Counted from the stretch's first letter, positions 28,728-37,997 are shown. The stretch is DNA of 64,000 nt from Sphingobacterium sp. (GCA_031286695.1 JAITTY010000013.1:56457-120456); one strand, 5' to 3'. Numbers and translations are program-made. The notes: generated from the sequence alone by a model not told the origin.

Positions 28728-29522
28728 TTATCCGAAGATCCGATTCAGCACTTTCGCCAGGCGCAAACCGCCTTTCAGCATGCATTGCTCCATAATATCT
28801 TTATTTTGATAGACATAGGAATAAGACAAGTTGGCATTATTCGCTACATCGGCATAAATTTTTTCAGCCAATTGATTCGATTCGTACAACCAGTTGGAAA
28901 GTTCGCCCGCAGCCAGCTGCACATTCTCTTGCTTATTATTTACATCCAGAACAGTTGCATACTCTGTATAGCTATACTTTTCATTATCCACAAGATCACT
29001 ATCCCATACACGGTGAATATTGGATTTCTTTCCAAACCAACTTACTTCAATCTTGTTTCCGCCCTGATCTTCGGCACGGCTAACGTGCATAGGCTGGTGC
29101 GCATCGCCCAAAATGTGGATCAGGAAATAAAGGTTTTGCTTCTGCTGATCCATAGGAACCGTCTTATCTGCAAACGACTTTTCGATACGAATCGCGGTCT
29201 TATATAAATTCTCATCAGCCGAGTTTTCCAGCCCCAGTTGGAATTCAGCCCAAGGTAAATTTGAATTTAAATTTATAAAATGTGAATTACCCAGCTTTTT
29301 AAACTCAGGATTAGGGTCTGACTTGATAAAATCACCCCAATTGGCCCAGTAGGCCAACTTTTGCTGTCCAATGATTTTTCCAATATTCTTTTTAGCCTTT
29401 TTAGTCAAATGACGTTCCGCAATTTCAGCGACTACACGATGCCCCGTAGTTCCCCATGCAAATACCGATGAAAGCTGAAAACACAATGCCATCGCCAGCA
29501 AACCCTTAATCATTTTTTTCAT
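28728..29522 (-). CDS. Secreted S1/P1-type zinc nuclease
   Basis: 264 residues. The signal peptide ends at SSVFA, leaving the mature N-terminal Trp (WGTTGH), whose amino group is itself a zinc ligand in this family. Further ligands are visible in GHRVVAEIA (His), YWANWGDF (Asp) and ILGDAHQPMH (two His, one Asp). Hydrolyses single-stranded DNA/RNA or 3'-nucleotides in the periplasm or outside. Single gene with its own terminator. Confidence 0.93.
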   Translation of the reverse strand: MKKMIKGLLAMALCFQLSSVFAWGTTGHRVVAEIAERHLTKKAKKNIGKIIGQQKLAYWANWGDFIKSDPNPEFKKLGNSHFINLNSNLPWAEFQLGLENSADENLYKTAIRIEKSFADKTVPMDQQKQNLYFLIHILGDAHQPMHVSRAEDQGGNKIEVSWFGKKSNIHRVWDSDLVDNEKYSYTEYATVLDVNNKQENVQLAAGELSNWLYESNQLAEKIYADVANNANLSYSYVYQNKDIMEQCMLKGGLRLAKVLNRIFG

Positions 29523-29643
29523 TAGATTGTTGTTTTAAATGATGATAAGACTCTTACATGCTAACGCATTCGACTCCACACAAGTGGTTGTAAATGCCGA
29601 TTCAAACTTGTAATAGTCCATCTTAGTATATATTGAATTTTAA

Positions 29644-30105
29644 TTATTTGAAAACATCGAAAGCATATTTTGCGGAGGACCAAAACTCATCCAGCGCAAT
29701 CATCCGCGGTTTGAAAAAAGAGATGAGCTCAGGCCAATCGGCTTCTTTAAAGACACTATAGCCTTCTAGACTTGCATAGATCTGGCAAACAGGTTTTCCA
29801 TATTCATCCCTGCCGTCCATATCCCAAATCCATTCTTCACCCAAAAGATCATGTAATAAAGCCTTATATTGAAGAAATTGTTCGGCCATTAAAGCTCGGA
29901 TACCAGCATCGGACTGAGACCATTGTATCGCAATCTTGGCCACTTTTTTATCTGCATCCATTTTGAAGAATAAATGCTTTATACCTGTTTTGTAATTAAT
30001 CCAATTGGCCTTCTCACCGTCTGCAGATAAATGTAAAGCCATAAACTGACCAAACTTCGTCCAGAACACCTGTTTTAATTGCTTTATCTCTTCCCTTGAA
30101 TACAC
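29644..30105 (-). CDS. DUF4268 domain protein
   Basis: 153 residues, entirely one DUF4268 domain with the characteristic MYSREEIKQLKQVFWTKFGQ start and a Trp/Asp-rich middle (EEWIWDMDGRDEYGKP). DUF4268 occurs alone or attached to restriction-like nucleases; here it stands alone and the role is unknown. Divergent from the lipocalin gene. Confidence 0.82.
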   Translation of the reverse strand: MYSREEIKQLKQVFWTKFGQFMALHLSADGEKANWINYKTGIKHLFFKMDADKKVAKIAIQWSQSDAGIRALMAEQFLQYKALLHDLLGEEWIWDMDGRDEYGKPVCQIYASLEGYSVFKEADWPELISFFKPRMIALDEFWSSAKYAFDVFK

Positions 30106-30205
30106 TGATACAACTTTTAAGTCAGCAAAATTAACAAAATAGCTCGGTATGTCTAAACCTTATTGGTATCAAAATTGTTGTTTTATTAACAAACAAATTC
30201 GAAAG

Positions 30206-30742
30206 ATGAACTTAGATAAAAAAAAATCACTCTTACTTTTGGCTGCGGCTGCAATTGGAGCGGTAGCCTACAATGCGTTGAAGCCTGTCATCTCCCGTCC
30301 GGATGTCGTGGATCCTTTTGATTTAGATAAATACCTTGGAAAATGGTATGAAATAGCCCGGCTCGATTTCCATTGGGAAAGAGGATTAAGTCAGGTCTCT
30401 GCCGAATACAGTAAAAATAAAAATGGCACAATACGCGTCAATAACCAGGGTTATTCAGAAGAAAAGGAACGATGGAAACAGTCTATCGGAAAAGCCAAAT
30501 TTGTCAACAGCCCCGATGAAGGTGCACTTAAAGTATCGTTCTTTGGTCCGTTCTACAGTGGGTATAATGTTGTAAAAATAACGGCGGATTATAAATACGC
30601 ACTCGTTTTTGGTGACAACCTCGACTATATGTGGATTTTGGGTCGCGAGACGGAGATCCCAGATAAAATCAGAAATGAATTTCTAACCTATGCCCTACAA
30701 TGTGGTTATGAGACCGGCGACCTTGTATGGACCAAACATTAG
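30206..30742 (+). CDS. Lipocalin (Blc-like)
   Basis: Start chosen at the ATG at 30206 (MNLDKKKSLLLLAAAAIGAVAY), which gives a membrane anchor or signal segment; the frame is open 57 bases further upstream without support. 178 residues. Lipocalin signature GKWYEIARLDFHWERG (Trp in GxW motif) and a closing basic region fit bacterial Blc-type lipocalins that carry lipids at the envelope. The usual lipobox cysteine is absent, so it is probably anchored by the helix. Its stop overlaps the stop of the convergent gene. Confidence 0.88.
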   Translation: MNLDKKKSLLLLAAAAIGAVAYNALKPVISRPDVVDPFDLDKYLGKWYEIARLDFHWERGLSQVSAEYSKNKNGTIRVNNQGYSEEKERWKQSIGKAKFVNSPDEGALKVSFFGPFYSGYNVVKITADYKYALVFGDNLDYMWILGRETEIPDKIRNEFLTYALQCGYETGDLVWTKH

Positions 30743-31044
30743 TCGAAGATCGGAGCTAATAGCTGGTAGTTTAATGTTGCATCCTGTTTCAGCACATCAG
30801 CTATCTCTTCAAGATCCTCTGGGCTAATGGCGTTTCTGATACCCGCATTATACAGGTTTGCCAAGAAAAGGGCTGCTTCACGTTTTTGATCGAGGGGCAG
30901 AATACCGCTTCCAACATAGAAGTTCAGCACGGAAACAGCGTAGTCACCAAACACATTAAATCCAAAATCGCCATTTTTCTGTAAGCAATAACGCATCATT
31001 TTTTCAAAATCAGAACGCAAAGTATCTTTTATCTCAGTAGTCAT
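30739..31044 (-). CDS. Conserved-looking small helical protein, unknown
   Basis: Start placed at MTTEIKD (31044); an ATG 21 bases earlier adds MPLKKIF. 101 residues, mostly amphipathic helices, no signal peptide, one cysteine. I recognise no family. Codon use matches its neighbours, and the four-base overlap of its stop with that of lipocalin shows tight packing. Confidence 0.65.
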   Translation of the reverse strand: MTTEIKDTLRSDFEKMMRYCLQKNGDFGFNVFGDYAVSVLNFYVGSGILPLDQKREAALFLANLYNAGIRNAISPEDLEEIADVLKQDATLNYQLLAPIFD

Positions 31045-31130
31045 GAAAATCTTTTTTAGAGGCACAGTTGTTGGAAATAGCGTATAGAATCATATCCTCC
31101 CTCTCCTGGCCTGACAAAAATGCAAAAAAT

Positions 31131-31171
31131 ATCCCAAACAATGTACCGCTAAACAGTACATTGTTTGGGAT
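31131..31171 (-). terminator. Terminator after the ammonium transporter gene
   Basis: 16-bp perfect inverted repeat ATCCCAAACAATGTAC / GTACATTGTTTGGGAT (31131-31146 and 31156-31171), 9-base loop. On the minus strand it is followed by a T-run (ATTTTTTGC); on plus there is no T-run, so it acts for amt. Confidence 0.75.
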
Positions 31172-31197
31172 AAACTATGCGTTATGCCGCGACTCGT

Positions 31198-32502
31198 TTA
31201 CAAAGCTTCTGCATGTTGAGAAACATCCAAACCAAGTTCTTCATCCGTTTCTTCGACGCGCAATGGAGCAATAAGATCAGTGATCTTCAATAGCACCAAT
31301 GAACCAACGAAGGCAAAAAATGACACCGCAAATAATGCAACCATGTGCACAAAGAACAACTTCGTTTCGCCAAAAAACAAACCATTGTCCGCAACAACAG
31401 GATTAATGTTATGATGGGCAAATACACCCGTAAGTACCATACCAACCATACCACCTACCCCATGACAAGGGAATACGTCCAAGGTGTCATCGATACTCGT
31501 TTTACTTCTCAGGTATACAACCAGATTACTAACCAAAGCGCCAACCAAACCAATGATCATCGCATGCGGAATACTAACAAAACCAGCAGCTGGTGTAATC
31601 GCAACCAAACCAACAACGGCGCCGATACATGCCCCCATTGCTGAAGGTTTCTTTCCGCGTATGATATCAACAAATATCCAGGCCATAGCGGCCATGGCTG
31701 AAGCTGTCGTCGTGGTCGCAAAAGCGTAAGCTGCCAAAGAATTTGCTCCGCCGGCAGAACCGGCGTTAAATCCAAACCAGCCAAACCACAAAAGTGCAGT
31801 ACCCAATATCACGTAGCTTATACGAGCGGGATTATGAATCTGTGTTTTACGGCCTTTTAAATAAATCGCTGCCGCCAAAGCCGCCCAACCTGCCGACATG
31901 TGTACAACGGTACCACCAGCAAAGTCTAGTACGCCAAACTTTGCCAATATCCCTTCAGGGTGCCAAGTTGCATGTGCCAGTGGCATATAAATAAAAATGC
32001 TGAACAGAATTATAAACAACATAAATGAATTGAATCGGATACGCTCGGCAAAAGCACCGGTGATTAGCGCTGGTGTTATAATTGCAAACTTAAGCTGAAA
32101 CATGGCAAATAAAACCAAAGGTATAGTGGGAAGTGCTCCCCAAGCAACATTCCCTAATGTACCTTTCATCATAAAGAACGTACGTGGATCACCAACAATA
32201 CCACCAATATCATCGCCGAAAGCCAAGCTGAAGCCAACAATGACCCAGAGGATTGTCATCAAACACATACATATAAAGCTTTGCATCATCGTGGAGATTA
32301 CATTCTTCTTGCTAACCATACCGCCATAAAAAAAGGCAAGTCCAGGTGTCATAATCAACACCAATGCAGAAGAAGTTAACAACCAGGCCGTATCTCCCGT
32401 ATCAAATTCTGCCTTGTTTAAGTCAGACAAGTCAATGGATGGAAATACAAGTCCCAATACTCCTAAAAGAACTAGAACAATGAGTGGAATAATTTTTTTC
32501 AT
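31198..32502 (-). CDS. amt: Ammonium transporter (Amt/MEP/Rh family)
   Basis: 434 residues with a cleavable N-terminal segment and 11 transmembrane helices. The twin pore histidines are seen in GGTVVHMSAGW and FPCHGVGGMVG; the Phe-gate region and GLAFFYGGMV are also typical. Imports ammonium/ammonia at low concentration. No GlnK/GlnB gene adjoins. It is divergent from a porin gene, an arrangement that suggests joint nitrogen control. Confidence 0.95.
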   Translation of the reverse strand: MKKIIPLIVLVLLGVLGLVFPSIDLSDLNKAEFDTGDTAWLLTSSALVLIMTPGLAFFYGGMVSKKNVISTMMQSFICMCLMTILWVIVGFSLAFGDDIGGIVGDPRTFFMMKGTLGNVAWGALPTIPLVLFAMFQLKFAIITPALITGAFAERIRFNSFMLFIILFSIFIYMPLAHATWHPEGILAKFGVLDFAGGTVVHMSAGWAALAAAIYLKGRKTQIHNPARISYVILGTALLWFGWFGFNAGSAGGANSLAAYAFATTTTASAMAAMAWIFVDIIRGKKPSAMGACIGAVVGLVAITPAAGFVSIPHAMIIGLVGALVSNLVVYLRSKTSIDDTLDVFPCHGVGGMVGMVLTGVFAHHNINPVVADNGLFFGETKLFFVHMVALFAVSFFAFVGSLVLLKITDLIAPLRVEETDEELGLDVSQHAEAL

Positions 32503-32791
32503 TTGTTTAAACTGATTAGTGTTTTCAATACATTAATAAAATTGTTAAAAAAATACAAGAACAAAACAAAAACCTACTTTCCCTTATAATTTTCTCAAAT
32601 ATAAAGTCTTTTTGTTAAAAAAATACTATGTTATTTTATTTTTTATGATTTTTTTTACATAATTTCACAAAAACAAATACAAAAACCATAATAATAACCT
32701 ATTTTTCAAATAAAAACAAAGAGAAAACAGACAAACCAAAAGAAAACAACCACAAAAATCTCAAACAAATCAAACTTAAACCAGAAAAAAC
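32503..32791. other. Extremely AT-rich divergent regulatory region (amt / porin)
   Basis: 289 bases between the divergent genes with very low GC. The part leading into the porin gene (about 32661-32791) is almost free of G (five in about 130 bases) and dominated by A with C, so the porin mRNA would have an unstructured leader. No hairpin or TAnnTTTG match stood out. Likely holds both promoters. Confidence 0.5.
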
Positions 32792-33844
32792 ATGAAAAAA
32801 CTTCTAACAACCATCATTTTATCAGTATTTATAATAAAAACAGCTACATCACAAGAGGAAAACAAAGAAAAAGGAATAGAAATATCCGGATCAGTGGACA
32901 CCTATTGGAAATATGATTTTCAAAATAAACCTAACATCAACACCTACTTTACCGAAGACAACAACTCCGTCTCTATTGGGATGGTGGATCTAGCTGTAAA
33001 AAAGAAGTTTAAAAAAGCATCATTTGTCGGAGAATTATCTTTTGGTCCCCGCGGCCAATACCGATCAATTATGAATGGCGATGGCCAAGCCGGTGATGAC
33101 AAAAACAGTTTCCATATCCAAAATCTATATGTAGGCTATGATCTAACCGAGAAACTCAATCTTACCGCAGGTTTCATGGGAACATTTGTGGGTTTTGAAG
33201 TGATATCACCAACCTACAACTTCCACTATTCAACCTCTTATTTATTCGGCGCTGGTCCATTTCAAGACGCAGGTTTAAAAGCTACGTATAGTTTCTCAGA
33301 CAAAGTGGCTTTAATGGTCGGACTATTCAACGACTGGAATGTCTATCAAGATATGAACGGGGTTTCCCACGTAGGCTCCCAACTGGCTTATACACCCAAC
33401 GATAAAAGCAGCTTTTACCTTAACTTCCTAACAGGTTCCTCTGCAGGTGGCAAATCGAATTATAGTTCCGGCACTCTGGTTGATCTTGTTGCTAACTATG
33501 ATTTTACCCCTAAATTTTTCCTCGGTTTAAATGCGACGAATTATAAAAAGAGAGACGGTGGCGGCTACTCTGGCGTAGCACTTTACCCTAGGGTTCATTT
33601 TTCAGAAAATTTTGGGCTGGGACTGCGTGAAGAATTTTTCCAGACGCATAAAGAAGAGGAAAACGGAATTCCAAGCACCAACATCCTCGCAACAACACTA
33701 ACGGCAGAATACAGTTATCATGGATTCAAATTTATTCCCGAAATCAGAATTGATAAAGGAAATACAGAGCGGTTCATCAAGAATGACCTCAGTCCGACGA
33801 AATCTGCAGGGCAGTTTCTATTAGCATGTGTCTATAGCTTCTAA
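32792..33844 (+). CDS. Outer-membrane beta-barrel porin (BBP2/OmpL-like)
   Basis: 350 residues. Signal peptide MKKLLTTIILSVFIIKTATSQ, then SGSVDTYWKYDF and many amphipathic strands up to a terminal CVYSF with a C-terminal Phe, the OMP signature. Typical of the putative beta-barrel porin-2 family. Divergent from amt, it may pass ammonium or other small nitrogen sources across the outer membrane; the role is inferred from position. Followed by a terminator. Confidence 0.85.
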   Translation: MKKLLTTIILSVFIIKTATSQEENKEKGIEISGSVDTYWKYDFQNKPNINTYFTEDNNSVSIGMVDLAVKKKFKKASFVGELSFGPRGQYRSIMNGDGQAGDDKNSFHIQNLYVGYDLTEKLNLTAGFMGTFVGFEVISPTYNFHYSTSYLFGAGPFQDAGLKATYSFSDKVALMVGLFNDWNVYQDMNGVSHVGSQLAYTPNDKSSFYLNFLTGSSAGGKSNYSSGTLVDLVANYDFTPKFFLGLNATNYKKRDGGGYSGVALYPRVHFSENFGLGLREEFFQTHKEEENGIPSTNILATTLTAEYSYHGFKFIPEIRIDKGNTERFIKNDLSPTKSAGQFLLACVYSF

Positions 33845-33860
33845 ACATACACCTAAAATA

Positions 33861-33894
33861 AGAATAGCTGGTCAATAGATAGACCAGCTATTCT
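33861..33894 (+). terminator. Terminator after the porin gene
   Basis: 13-bp stem AGAATAGCTGGTC / GACCAGCTATTCT with 8-base loop, then a T-rich tail a few bases later (TCTGCTTTTTC). Confidence 0.7.
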
Positions 33895-33943
33895 TCTGCT
33901 TTTTCATATATCATTCCCAATTGACGACACCGATAGTATCTAC

Positions 33944-35320
33944 CTACCGAACACTGACAGAAACGTGCCGATCTAATATGCGATCAGTTTCAGGTGCATC
34001 CGCATTATACTTTGCAAATTGTGAGCCATAGCCTTCTGCCCCTGTTACCTGTTTGGATAGACCATCTTTACCTAAATAGTCCTTTACAGCCGTTGCCCGT
34101 TCAAGCGATAACTTTTTATTAAAGTCCTCATTTCCCGTTTTGTCGGTGTATCCTCCAATCTTAATACTTGCGGTAGGAAAAGCCTTTAATATCGCTGCCA
34201 GATTACTCAATTGCACCTGACTTTCAGGCAGAACCTCTGCTGTACCCGTTTTAAAATTCAGATTATCGAAATCAAACCACGTATTTTTCAAGGAATCTTC
34301 GCCCAGGGATTTATAGTCGGACTTTAAAAATTGAACCAATTGGTCCTCTATCCCGCCTTTAAAAGCGGCCAGTTTGACGCCATTTGGTAAAACTACATCC
34401 GTACGCTCCCGCTCTACCACACTGCTCCCTGGCTCCGTCTTCATGGCGCTTGAATCAACCTTTGTGCTATTTACACTGGTATCAGTAGCCCCCTCTTGCT
34501 TACTGCCGCTGCAACCTTTTCCAAATAGAAACCAGAGTGCGGCCAATACAATTAAAGCAATTAAAATCTTCCACCAGCTGCCGCCAGAACTACTCCCCGC
34601 GGCCGCAGCCCTAGAATCCTCAGCCCTAGGTAATGACAATGGTTCCTTATGCGCTTCCAACTCATTTGAAGGAGTAATGGGAGTTGATGTATGTATACCA
34701 GGTTCTTTCGGAACCTCCGTCGGTGCCTCATTTTCAATCGTCGGCTCCACCGGTGAAGAAAAATGTCCGCCATCAAACAGCTTACCAAAAGCACCCAATC
34801 CTAATCCCGCCGGAACAGCGGCCGCAAAAGCTGTTTTATTGTCCTGTAATACACGGCCAATATGATCAAAATCCCAATTTTGCCCCTTATTGGTTAAACT
34901 GGAAAATATTGCGGGCAAAGAAAAATTCATTAATTTTCCAATAGCGTTTCCATCAATACCAAGATATCCGGAAACAGTTGTCAAAACAGTCTCCAGTCCG
35001 CCGCCAAATATAGACCCCAGTATCCCTTGTGCTTTCCCCTCTTCTGTAGAATCCTGTGCTGAAGGTTCATTCGTGTCGCCCGCAGCACCGAAAAGGCTAT
35101 GCAGATCGAAATTAGAGAAGTGTTGTTTCGCTTTTTCCAAAATCGCAGCAATTCCGCCACTTGCATCAGACTGCTGGCTTAAGCCCAAAAACAAAGCTGG
35201 AATTGTTACATTCAAACCCTGTTTCACCTGTTCATTATCCTGATTTAAAACTTGCCCTATTTGAGCGACGGTCTCTTCGTCAAAAAAGTCCCGCGCCCCT
35301 TTTAAAAGCTGATTTTCCAT
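33944..35320 (-). CDS. DUF937 - transmembrane - OmpA-like domain protein
   Basis: 458 residues. N-terminal DUF937 (about 1-190; repeated DEETVAQIGQVLNQDNEQVKQGL-like units), a Pro/Glu linker (about 195-245), a single transmembrane helix (about 250-268, WKILIALIVLAALWFLFG), then an OmpA C-terminal peptidoglycan-binding domain (about 345-458) with IGGYTDKTGNEDFNKKLS and the usual Arg (ERATAVKDYL). Topology: DUF937 cytosolic, OmpA domain in the periplasm holding the cell wall. Function of DUF937 is unknown. Single gene. Confidence 0.88.
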   Translation of the reverse strand: MENQLLKGARDFFDEETVAQIGQVLNQDNEQVKQGLNVTIPALFLGLSQQSDASGGIAAILEKAKQHFSNFDLHSLFGAAGDTNEPSAQDSTEEGKAQGILGSIFGGGLETVLTTVSGYLGIDGNAIGKLMNFSLPAIFSSLTNKGQNWDFDHIGRVLQDNKTAFAAAVPAGLGLGAFGKLFDGGHFSSPVEPTIENEAPTEVPKEPGIHTSTPITPSNELEAHKEPLSLPRAEDSRAAAAGSSSGGSWWKILIALIVLAALWFLFGKGCSGSKQEGATDTSVNSTKVDSSAMKTEPGSSVVERERTDVVLPNGVKLAAFKGGIEDQLVQFLKSDYKSLGEDSLKNTWFDFDNLNFKTGTAEVLPESQVQLSNLAAILKAFPTASIKIGGYTDKTGNEDFNKKLSLERATAVKDYLGKDGLSKQVTGAEGYGSQFAKYNADAPETDRILDRHVSVSVR

Positions 35321-35390
35321 AATCTTCGTTTATTTTTAGTTTATATAAAACTTTAACAAACAAAGGTTTAATTTGTTCACTCTATGCACC

Positions 35391-35804
35391 TTATTCATCA
35401 AAATCACCCGAAAGCCATTTCGGGATCACAAATTCAGACGCAAGGTGTGCCAATCGGTAGCTTTGCCAGTCTTGGCGCGAAATCCAAACCACTTCTTCCA
35501 ATTCTTCATAAGCAGCAAAAGCCCGGCGTTCAGCCAAATTAATTAAATAAATATGGCCTTCCACCACTGTATTTAGCTCATTTACAGCCTGAGTACAATG
35601 GCTTCCAATGAACCTCATCCCCATTTCGCTTACATCAAATTGGAGTTCTTCCTTTAATTCACGAACTAAGGTTTGCTCCTGATTCTCTCCAGGTCCTATT
35701 TTTCCACCAGGCAATTGAAAATAGGAAGACCCTTTTTTTCGGACCATCAACAAATCTCCTTCCGGATTAAGCAGTGCTGCAGAGCAAATAACAATTTTAT
35801 CCAT
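35391..35804 (-). CDS. Nudix hydrolase
   Basis: The frame is open well upstream but I place the start at the ATG at 35804 (MDKIVICSAALLNPEG), where Nudix homology begins; upstream residues are hydrophobic and lack similarity. 137 residues. Nudix box GKIGPGENQEQTLVRELKEEL (in two parts: G-x5-E and REL-x-EE) is intact except that the final Gly is Gln. Hydrolyses nucleoside-diphosphate-linked compounds, possibly an oxidised nucleotide sanitiser (MutT-like). Substrate unknown. Confidence 0.85.
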   Translation of the reverse strand: MDKIVICSAALLNPEGDLLMVRKKGSSYFQLPGGKIGPGENQEQTLVRELKEELQFDVSEMGMRFIGSHCTQAVNELNTVVEGHIYLINLAERRAFAAYEELEEVVWISRQDWQSYRLAHLASEFVIPKWLSGDFDE

Positions 35805-36068
35805 ATCTTTTATTTCAGAACACAAAACTAACCTTTTATTAATCATGTAAAAAAACATACGACGACCAATGAGCAAACGTCCCTGGAATCCAATTCCTCC
35901 AATCCGCATCGTAAAGAACGAATGATCGAAAACATATTTGATGATTGAAACCGAACAGACAAGAAGAAAGCAAACAGCAAATTGCTTTCGCTCAGCCCGA
36001 ATAAAATTGCAAATAATAAACAAATTATCTAAGTTTAAAGAATAAAGCAATAATCTATAAATCCATAT

Positions 36069-37091
36069 ATGAATCGAAGATTAACCTGTTTAATACTAAG
36101 CATACTATTTCTATCGCTCGGATGTCAACAAGGCAAGAAAGACACAACAGCTAATAAGGAAGTCGTTAAGTCACAAAAAACAGCTCCTCCACCTAAAAAA
36201 CAGGAGGAAAAACCTAAGGTATTCACAGCTGCGGATATTAGCATAAAAAAGGAGTTGCTTTATAACAAATATACCTTGGAAGACAGCTACCCTTACAAAG
36301 ATACCACCCGCGGCTTTCAATGGGACAAAATCAAAGAACGACTTGCATTCGTAGAAAATTTCCAGCAAACACCTTCCCTATATGGGGTTCTTCAAAATTA
36401 TCAAAATGAAAAAGGTGAAGCCCCAACAATACAGGATTATAAAAGGGACTCCTATAAACGTGTATCTGACAGTTTCAATGTTGAACGATATCAAGCTGCC
36501 CCATTGTATGATATCAATACCGACAAAGCTGTTCGCTATGGCCGCGATGGCTGGCTTGTCAGGGTTCAAGGTCCGGATACCCTAGCGAGAATTCCAATTG
36601 AAGGTATCTCATTTGAAGGAAAATACACCGTTCCCAAAAAATATCTACGCATGGTGAGCGACACAGTGCAATTTAAGATTATTAACGTCGTCGATGTTAC
36701 AAACCAAAATATTTGTACCTTAGAGAAGGTCGGAAATGAATGGCTTGTGAGGAGCATGAATCCCGTAACGAGCGGAAGGCACAAACCTCCGCACGCTCAA
36801 GAAACCCCAACCGGGCTTTTTGTGGTACAAGAACATAAATCCAAGATGTTTTATTATGAAGATGGCACCAAAACCTATGGTGGATTTGCCCCCTATGCCA
36901 CCCGATTTACGGCGGGAGCATATATACACGGTGTCCCCGTCAACAATCCCAATGGAAGTATTATCGAATACAGTGAAAGTCTTGGCACCACACCCAAGTC
37001 ACATATGTGCGTCAGAAATGCGTCATCTCACGCCCAATTTGTCTATAAACGGTCAAAAGACCTTGCCTCATTGGTCATTGTTATTGATTAA
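36069..37091 (+). CDS. L,D-transpeptidase lipoprotein (YkuD domain)
   Basis: 340 residues. Type II signal peptide with lipobox LSLGC (Cys19). A Lys/Pro-rich stretch follows, then an unassigned middle domain and a C-terminal YkuD catalytic domain with HGVPVNNP and the active-site SHMCVRN (Cys about 315). Forms 3-3 crosslinks in peptidoglycan or attaches proteins to it. Precedes a second, unrelated L,D-transpeptidase with its own promoter element. Confidence 0.88.
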   Translation: MNRRLTCLILSILFLSLGCQQGKKDTTANKEVVKSQKTAPPPKKQEEKPKVFTAADISIKKELLYNKYTLEDSYPYKDTTRGFQWDKIKERLAFVENFQQTPSLYGVLQNYQNEKGEAPTIQDYKRDSYKRVSDSFNVERYQAAPLYDINTDKAVRYGRDGWLVRVQGPDTLARIPIEGISFEGKYTVPKKYLRMVSDTVQFKIINVVDVTNQNICTLEKVGNEWLVRSMNPVTSGRHKPPHAQETPTGLFVVQEHKSKMFYYEDGTKTYGGFAPYATRFTAGAYIHGVPVNNPNGSIIEYSESLGTTPKSHMCVRNASSHAQFVYKRSKDLASLVIVID

Positions 37092-37137
37092 CAATATTTA
37101 ACATTCTGTAAATCAAATATGTATTAACTTTAATAAT

Positions 37138-37145
37138 TAATTTTG
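37138..37145 (+). promoter_or_regulatory. -7 promoter element for the second L,D-transpeptidase
   Basis: TAATTTTG, perfect TAnnTTTG, 28 bases before the ATG. A purine-rich AAAAGGGAGAAG just before the ATG is an unusually good ribosome-binding site for this genome. Confidence 0.45.
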
Positions 37146-37173
37146 TAAACATCTACACAGAAAAGGGAGAAGA

Positions 37174-37935
37174 ATGGGAAATACGTTTATGTTTCTTTTG
37201 ATGGCACTCAACACCGCATTGTCGTCACAAGAAGAATTAAAAACAACAGATCAACAAACCAACAGCACACATCGTATTAATGTAGAACGTCAACGCACCG
37301 AGGTTGACTCCTTATACGATGAAATGAACCTAGGCCAAGTATTGAAATACGAAGCGTTTCGTCAAGCAATGGAAGGTAGAAAAGAGCTTTCTATCCACAA
37401 CAAAGATATCATGACAGTCATTGACTTTTCATTGGCATCAACAGAAAAGAGACTTGTGGTGCTCGACCTTGCGCATAAAAAAGTACTTTTCAATACGCTG
37501 GTAGCTCACGGAAAAAATAGTGGAGAAAACTACGCTGTAAATTTTTCAAATCAACAGGAGTCATTAAAAAGCTCGTTGGGATTCTTTACGACGGAGAACA
37601 CTTACAATGGTGAAAATGGTTACTCTTTGGTATTAAATGGCCTTGAAGAAGGTATAAATGATAATGCGAAAGCAAGATATGTCGTCATGCATGGTGCTGA
37701 TTATTGCAGCACGGGAACGATCGCGAGCTTAGGCAGACTGGGAAAAAGCTATGGCTGCCCTGCAGTCCCCAGAGAATTTGCAGGCCCGATCATCAATACC
37801 ATCAAAGATGGGACTTTATTGTTTATTTATGCCGACAATTCGGACTATCTGGCAAAATCGCATTTGATCCATCAGCCGAATATTCTAATGGCTCAATTTC
37901 AAAAAAGACAGCCTGCCATTAACCATGAAGGTTAA
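37174..37935 (+). CDS. Murein L,D-transpeptidase catalytic domain family protein
   Basis: 253 residues of the YkuD_2 family, which differs from the neighbouring YkuD type. N-terminal hydrophobic export segment (MGNTFMFLLMALNTALSS). The catalytic region contains VMHGADYC (His) and GRLGKSYGCPAVP with the active Cys in GCPAV. Predicted periplasmic cell-wall crosslinking enzyme. Terminator overlaps its stop codon. Confidence 0.87.
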   Translation: MGNTFMFLLMALNTALSSQEELKTTDQQTNSTHRINVERQRTEVDSLYDEMNLGQVLKYEAFRQAMEGRKELSIHNKDIMTVIDFSLASTEKRLVVLDLAHKKVLFNTLVAHGKNSGENYAVNFSNQQESLKSSLGFFTTENTYNGENGYSLVLNGLEEGINDNAKARYVVMHGADYCSTGTIASLGRLGKSYGCPAVPREFAGPIINTIKDGTLLFIYADNSDYLAKSHLIHQPNILMAQFQKRQPAINHEG

Positions 37936-37970
37936 AAAAAAGCCTGATGAAAATTCATCAGGCTTTTTTT
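37935..37970. terminator. Bidirectional terminator after the L,D-transpeptidases
   Basis: 17-bp perfect stem (37935-37951 and 37954-37970) with an AA centre; core GCCTGATGAA/TTCATCAGGC flanked by seven A and seven T. Confidence 0.85.
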
Positions 37971-37997
37971 ATGACTTCAAACCATCGTCTGTACAGA

